Shown one piece after another: positions 5,540 through 7,828 of a stretch of 7,828 bases of DNA; position 1 is the stretch's first letter; each line of letters starts with the position of its first letter. The DNA lies in the NCBI GenBank assembly GCA_050747825.1, contig JBOGJG010000290.1:1-7828 (forward strand), read 5' to 3'. The position numbers and the translations under genes were made by a program. The stretch is from JBOGJG01 sp050747825 (lineage in GTDB: Bacteria > Acidobacteriota > UBA6911 > RPQK01 > JBOGJG01). The notes under the pieces are model-generated. The model did no database searches, was not told the origin of the DNA, and saw only the letters and a list, made by a program, of their open reading frames with translations.

Positions 5540-5592
5540 CGAGATTCACCATCCATCGGCGGGAAGGGGAAAAAGTCCCGATCTCGGTGAAT
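5540..5592. repeat. Overlapping inverted repeats in the divergent intergenic region
   Basis: Two alternative stems share bases: CGAGAT (5540-5545) with ATCTCG (5581-5586), and ATTCACC (5544-5550) with GGTGAAT (5586-5592). The two stems overlap in the shared bases, so they could not form fully at the same time. They lie between the divergent VWA and glycosyltransferase genes and upstream of the latter. No plus-strand promoter could be confidently placed. The function is unknown. Confidence 0.35.
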
Positions 5593-5644
5593 TTTCCCAG
5601 CAGGCGCCCTTCGACTTTTGTGACAGATGTGCATCCAAGTGAGC

Positions 5645-7027
5645 ATGGGTCGTCAATGGCCGTGCGTGATTTTACTCCTGGTGACGGCAGCCGTCTACAT
5701 GAATTCCTTCCCGGGGGCCTTTCATTTTGACGATTTCCCGCTTCTCCTGGATAACCCCGAGATATATCAGGAGAATTTCCGATACGGCGCCTTTCTGGAG
5801 CAGTACGGGGGACGACCGCTGACGCTCTGGACTTTTCACCTCAACTATCAATTTTTTGGCCGGGATCCCTTCAGTTATCACCTGGTGAGCGTCCTGCTGC
5901 ACGGACTCGCCACAGTCATGCTTTACTTCTTTGCACTGCGGCTATTCCCCTCAGTCCCAACGGCTTTTGCGGCCGCTTTGATATTTTCTCTGCATCCGCT
6001 GCAGACGCAGGCCGTGAACTATATCTGGTCCAGGTCAGAGATTTTGATGACCTGCTTTGCGCTGGCGGCTCTGATGTCGATTCAAAAGCGGTCATGGCTG
6101 GCCCTGATCTTCTTTCAACTGGCCATTTGGAGCCGCACGGACGCCCTTGTCCTGGCGCCGCTTCTGATTTACCTGGCCCCGCGCCAGTGGAAGCTGATCT
6201 CGAGCCTGGCCCTCCTGAATGTCTCTGCCTTTGTTTATTCCATGCTCGAATACGCGCCGGGCGAGATGGCGTGGAATTATCGGGACGCAGGGGGCTACTG
6301 GCTGGCTCAGCCCCAGATATTCTGGAAGTACATTCTTATGATGATCTGGCCTTCAGGACTCAGCATCGATCACGATTTTACTCCGCTCGGCTGGCCGGTC
6401 TCGTTAATCTCGGCCCTTCTTATGGCCGGTCTCCTGGTTCTCTTGGCGCGCTACCGGCGGGAGCAGCCCGTGTTTGTCTTTGGAGGTCTCTGGCTGGCGC
6501 TGGCGCTAGTTCCTTCGCTGCTGATACCCAACCCGGATTGGATCAACGAAAGCCGCCTCTACCCTGCCCTGGCGGGATTTGCCCTGGCGGCAGCTTTCGC
6601 AGCCGGCTCAATACGGCCGGCCTGGCCGAGATTCGCCCGGCTGGCGCTACCCCTGGCCTTCGTGCTTTTGGCGCTTCCGCTGACCCTGGCTCGCAACGAG
6701 CTGTGGCAGAACGACCCTTCACTGTGGAAGGACGCCGCTTCCAAGTATCCGAACAAATCCAGGATTCATTACAACTTGGGCGTGGCCCTGGCCCATGAAG
6801 GAAAAACAGCGCTGGCTCAAAAGGAATTCAATCTGGCGTCAGATTTGAATCCGGGGGATGATCTGAGCTATGCTGCCCTGGCTTATTGCTCAGAGATTAT
6901 GGGCAAGCACAACCGTGCTCGCCAGCTCTACGAAAGGGCTCTCCACATCAACCCGGAGAATGAGTACGCGCGGGAAGGGATGGCCCGGACGGCCGCAAAA
7001 CAAGAGGTTTTCATTGAAGTATATTAA
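5645..7027 (+). CDS. TMTC-like membrane glycosyltransferase (GT-C) with two TPRs
   Basis: A 460-residue polytopic membrane protein. After the first hydrophobic helix (VILLLVTAAVYMNSF) comes GAFHFDD, with Asp29-Asp30 in the first outer loop, the usual place of the catalytic acidic pair in GT-C enzymes that use lipid-linked sugars. Family-typical stretches follow: GGRPLTLWTFHLNYQFFG, SYHLVSVLLHGLAT, HPLQTQAVNYIWSRSE and NPDWINESRLYPALAG. Residues about 372-403 and 404-437 are two tetratricopeptide repeats ending in NP. Relatives from memory often have more repeats, so this one is short. The likely role is transfer of a sugar to exported proteins or glycans; donor and acceptor are unknown. No good ribosome site exists for either ATG 5645 or ATG 5627; I prefer 5645 because the membrane helix begins right after it. 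Confidence 0.8.
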   Translation: MGRQWPCVILLLVTAAVYMNSFPGAFHFDDFPLLLDNPEIYQENFRYGAFLEQYGGRPLTLWTFHLNYQFFGRDPFSYHLVSVLLHGLATVMLYFFALRLFPSVPTAFAAALIFSLHPLQTQAVNYIWSRSEILMTCFALAALMSIQKRSWLALIFFQLAIWSRTDALVLAPLLIYLAPRQWKLISSLALLNVSAFVYSMLEYAPGEMAWNYRDAGGYWLAQPQIFWKYILMMIWPSGLSIDHDFTPLGWPVSLISALLMAGLLVLLARYRREQPVFVFGGLWLALALVPSLLIPNPDWINESRLYPALAGFALAAAFAAGSIRPAWPRFARLALPLAFVLLALPLTLARNELWQNDPSLWKDAASKYPNKSRIHYNLGVALAHEGKTALAQKEFNLASDLNPGDDLSYAALAYCSEIMGKHNRARQLYERALHINPENEYAREGMARTAAKQEVFIEVY

Positions 7028-7577
7028 TCAGCTCAACTTAATCCTGGTGGCGATCGGCATCATTGTGGTGATCTACACCTTCTCCCAGACCTTCTGGAGC
7101 CCGTCTGCCGATCCGGAGCAAACCATTACAGTTGAGAAGACGGCCCCGGTCCGCCCGCAGTTTCCCCGTCAGAACACCCCCGCCGCTGCCGAACGGAACC
7201 AACTCTTGAATACGGGCGTTGAGTCCGGCGGCGGAGGGGTTGCCTTTCCACCGGACCGGCAGGAAGAGACCTCGGCCCCGATAGGATTGGGGGGCGCTGC
7301 TTCGAGCCCGCGACAGGCACCTTCGACGAATACGATCACCGCGGGTTCAGCGAGACGTTCGGACCAGAATTCCTCGACCGAGTCGTCTCCGGAAGGAGAT
7401 TCTCAGAGCGGGGCCCTGTCCGGGGAGAGTGAACCGGCGGCTGATCAGCCACAGTTGAACCGGCAAGAGGGTCAGATTCTGGGGGCAGAAGGTCCTCCGG
7501 CCGCTCCGGAGGCGGATTCGCAGAAGCGCCAGCCTGAAGAGCCTCCCCCGCCGCCCCGCCGCGGATCCAGGCAATAG
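7014..7577 (+). CDS. Single-helix membrane protein with long disordered tail, function unknown
   Basis: I do not recognise this gene. The frame starts at TTG 7014, preceded by AAGAGG with a 6-nt spacer, and encodes 187 residues. Residues 1-6 are KYINQ-like and polar, 7-23 form one hydrophobic helix (LNLILVAIGIIVVIYTF), and the remaining about 160 residues are rich in Pro, Ser, Gly, Glu and Gln with no predicted fold, ending PEEPPPPPRRGSRQ. It overlaps the glycosyltransferase stop by 14 nt, which suggests cotranscription and coupling. A longer in-frame extension to ATG 6870 lies inside the TPR region of the previous gene and looks like a shadow. A tail of this type could span the periplasm or cell wall, or be a glycosylation substrate of the neighbouring enzyme; both are inference. 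Confidence 0.6.
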   Translation: MKYINQLNLILVAIGIIVVIYTFSQTFWSPSADPEQTITVEKTAPVRPQFPRQNTPAAAERNQLLNTGVESGGGGVAFPPDRQEETSAPIGLGGAASSPRQAPSTNTITAGSARRSDQNSSTESSPEGDSQSGALSGESEPAADQPQLNRQEGQILGAEGPPAAPEADSQKRQPEEPPPPPRRGSRQ

Positions 7578-7584
7578 TTTTTAG

Positions 7585-7627
7585 CCACGGATCACGGATT
7601 ACACAGATTGATCCGTGAAATCCGTGG
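7585..7627. repeat. CCACGGAT hairpin downstream of the disordered-protein gene
   Basis: Left arm 7585-7599 and right arm 7611-7627 are complementary except for a two-base bulge, around an 11-nt loop. Each arm contains the word CACGGAT twice or its complement. It begins 7 nt after the stop codon, where it could end transcription of the two-gene unit, but no T tract follows, so a rho-independent terminator is not supported. Similar CCACGGAT hairpins occur as dispersed elements in environmental bacterial genomes, from memory. The right structured repeat begins 8 nt further on. Confidence 0.65.
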
Positions 7628-7635
7628 CGTTGGGC

Positions 7636-7828
7636 CTAACAGCCTGTGGTAAAAGTCCTGAGGGGCCGTGCGCCAGGAAAGTGGAGTCCTCCGGCAAGGC
7701 GAGAGGAGGAAAGCGATGCTACAGCATCGTGGACGACGAACAACGCAGCCGGCGGCGGCAATCCCCTGGCGCCCTTTGGGTTAGGGGCGGCGAGGACCCG
7801 TCTGCGGCGTTGCGGCTCCTGGACGATG
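7636..7828 (+). repeat. Structured repeat, right copy
   Basis: This is the second copy of the element at 47-239, in the opposite orientation, so the two identical ends face each other across about 7.4 kb of unrelated genes. It starts at ctaacagcc and runs off the window at 7828. The six differences from the left copy are scattered substitutions, all in the half nearest the inner end. Bases 7644-7655 (ctgtggtaaaag) look like a transposon-type terminus, but I cannot assign a family. A strong Shine-Dalgarno-like aggagg followed by an ATG at 7715 occurs inside it, opening only a 22-codon frame. Confidence 0.9.

Noticed and set aside
6094..6798. A 234-codon plus-strand frame within the glycosyltransferase
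   Set aside because: It is a shadow of the membrane protein gene, low in hydrophobic order and rich in Gly/Pro/Arg; the other frame has clear helices, family motifs and TPRs.
7715..7783. A 22-codon frame with a strong ribosome site in the right repeat
   Set aside because: It is very short and Arg/Pro-rich; the aggagg-ATG match could come from the GC-rich hairpin sequence. It is kept only as a remark on the repeat.
47..7828. The whole window as a composite transposon
   Set aside because: No transposase or outer target duplication is visible, and the cargo includes housekeeping-type genes and tRNAs. The repeat pair is reported, but not this interpretation.
1..7828. CRISPR array, retron, toxin-antitoxin or phage defence module
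   Set aside because: No regularly spaced direct repeats, reverse transcriptase or Cas-like protein is present, and the only toxin-like sequence is a broken fragment.

Overview
The window looks like a chromosomal segment of an uncultured member of the Acidobacteriota or a close relative. The evidence is indirect. A secreted VWFA-related protein of the kind common in that phylum is present, together with remnants of DUF5107 and DUF4038 carbohydrate-related secreted proteins, a bacterial TMTC-like glycosyltransferase, and moderately high GC with GTG and TTG starts. No rRNA or other firm taxonomic marker is present.

Layout. Positions 47-239 and 7636-7828 are two inverted copies of one 193-nt structured repeat (187/193 identical), both running to or towards the window edges. 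Inside the left copy lies a scar (285-941) of three broken genes: an in-frame, internally deleted DUF5107/TPR protein (+), a ParE-type toxin fragment (-) and the N-terminal stub of a DUF4038 glycosidase (-). Next comes an intact minus-strand dodecin gene with its own recognisable promoter. Then come tRNA-Arg(TCG) and tRNA-His(GTG), both minus strand with encoded CCA.

From 5449 down to 1674 there is a compact minus-strand operon, listed in transcription order: a secreted VWA-domain protein, a Nudix ADP-ribose pyrophosphatase, a fused substrate-binding/permease subunit, and the ATPase of a polar amino acid ABC transporter. Two of the junctions are 4-nt stop/start overlaps. The tRNA pair follows the ATPase stop after 25 nt. 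Divergently, on the plus strand, a TMTC-like membrane glycosyltransferase with two C-terminal TPRs is followed by an overlapping gene for a one-helix membrane protein with a long disordered tail. A perfect-arm hairpin built on CCACGGAT separates that gene from the right repeat.

How it works together. The ABC genes alone make a complete importer: the fused subunit dimerises and pairs with the ATPase dimer. The VWA and Nudix genes are translationally coupled to each other and probably share the transcript, but no biochemical link to the transporter can be read from sequence. The most unusual features are the repeat pair and the adjacent cluster of truncated genes, which suggest past mobile-element activity or repeat-driven deletion. 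I did not find a convincing new defence or biosynthetic system.
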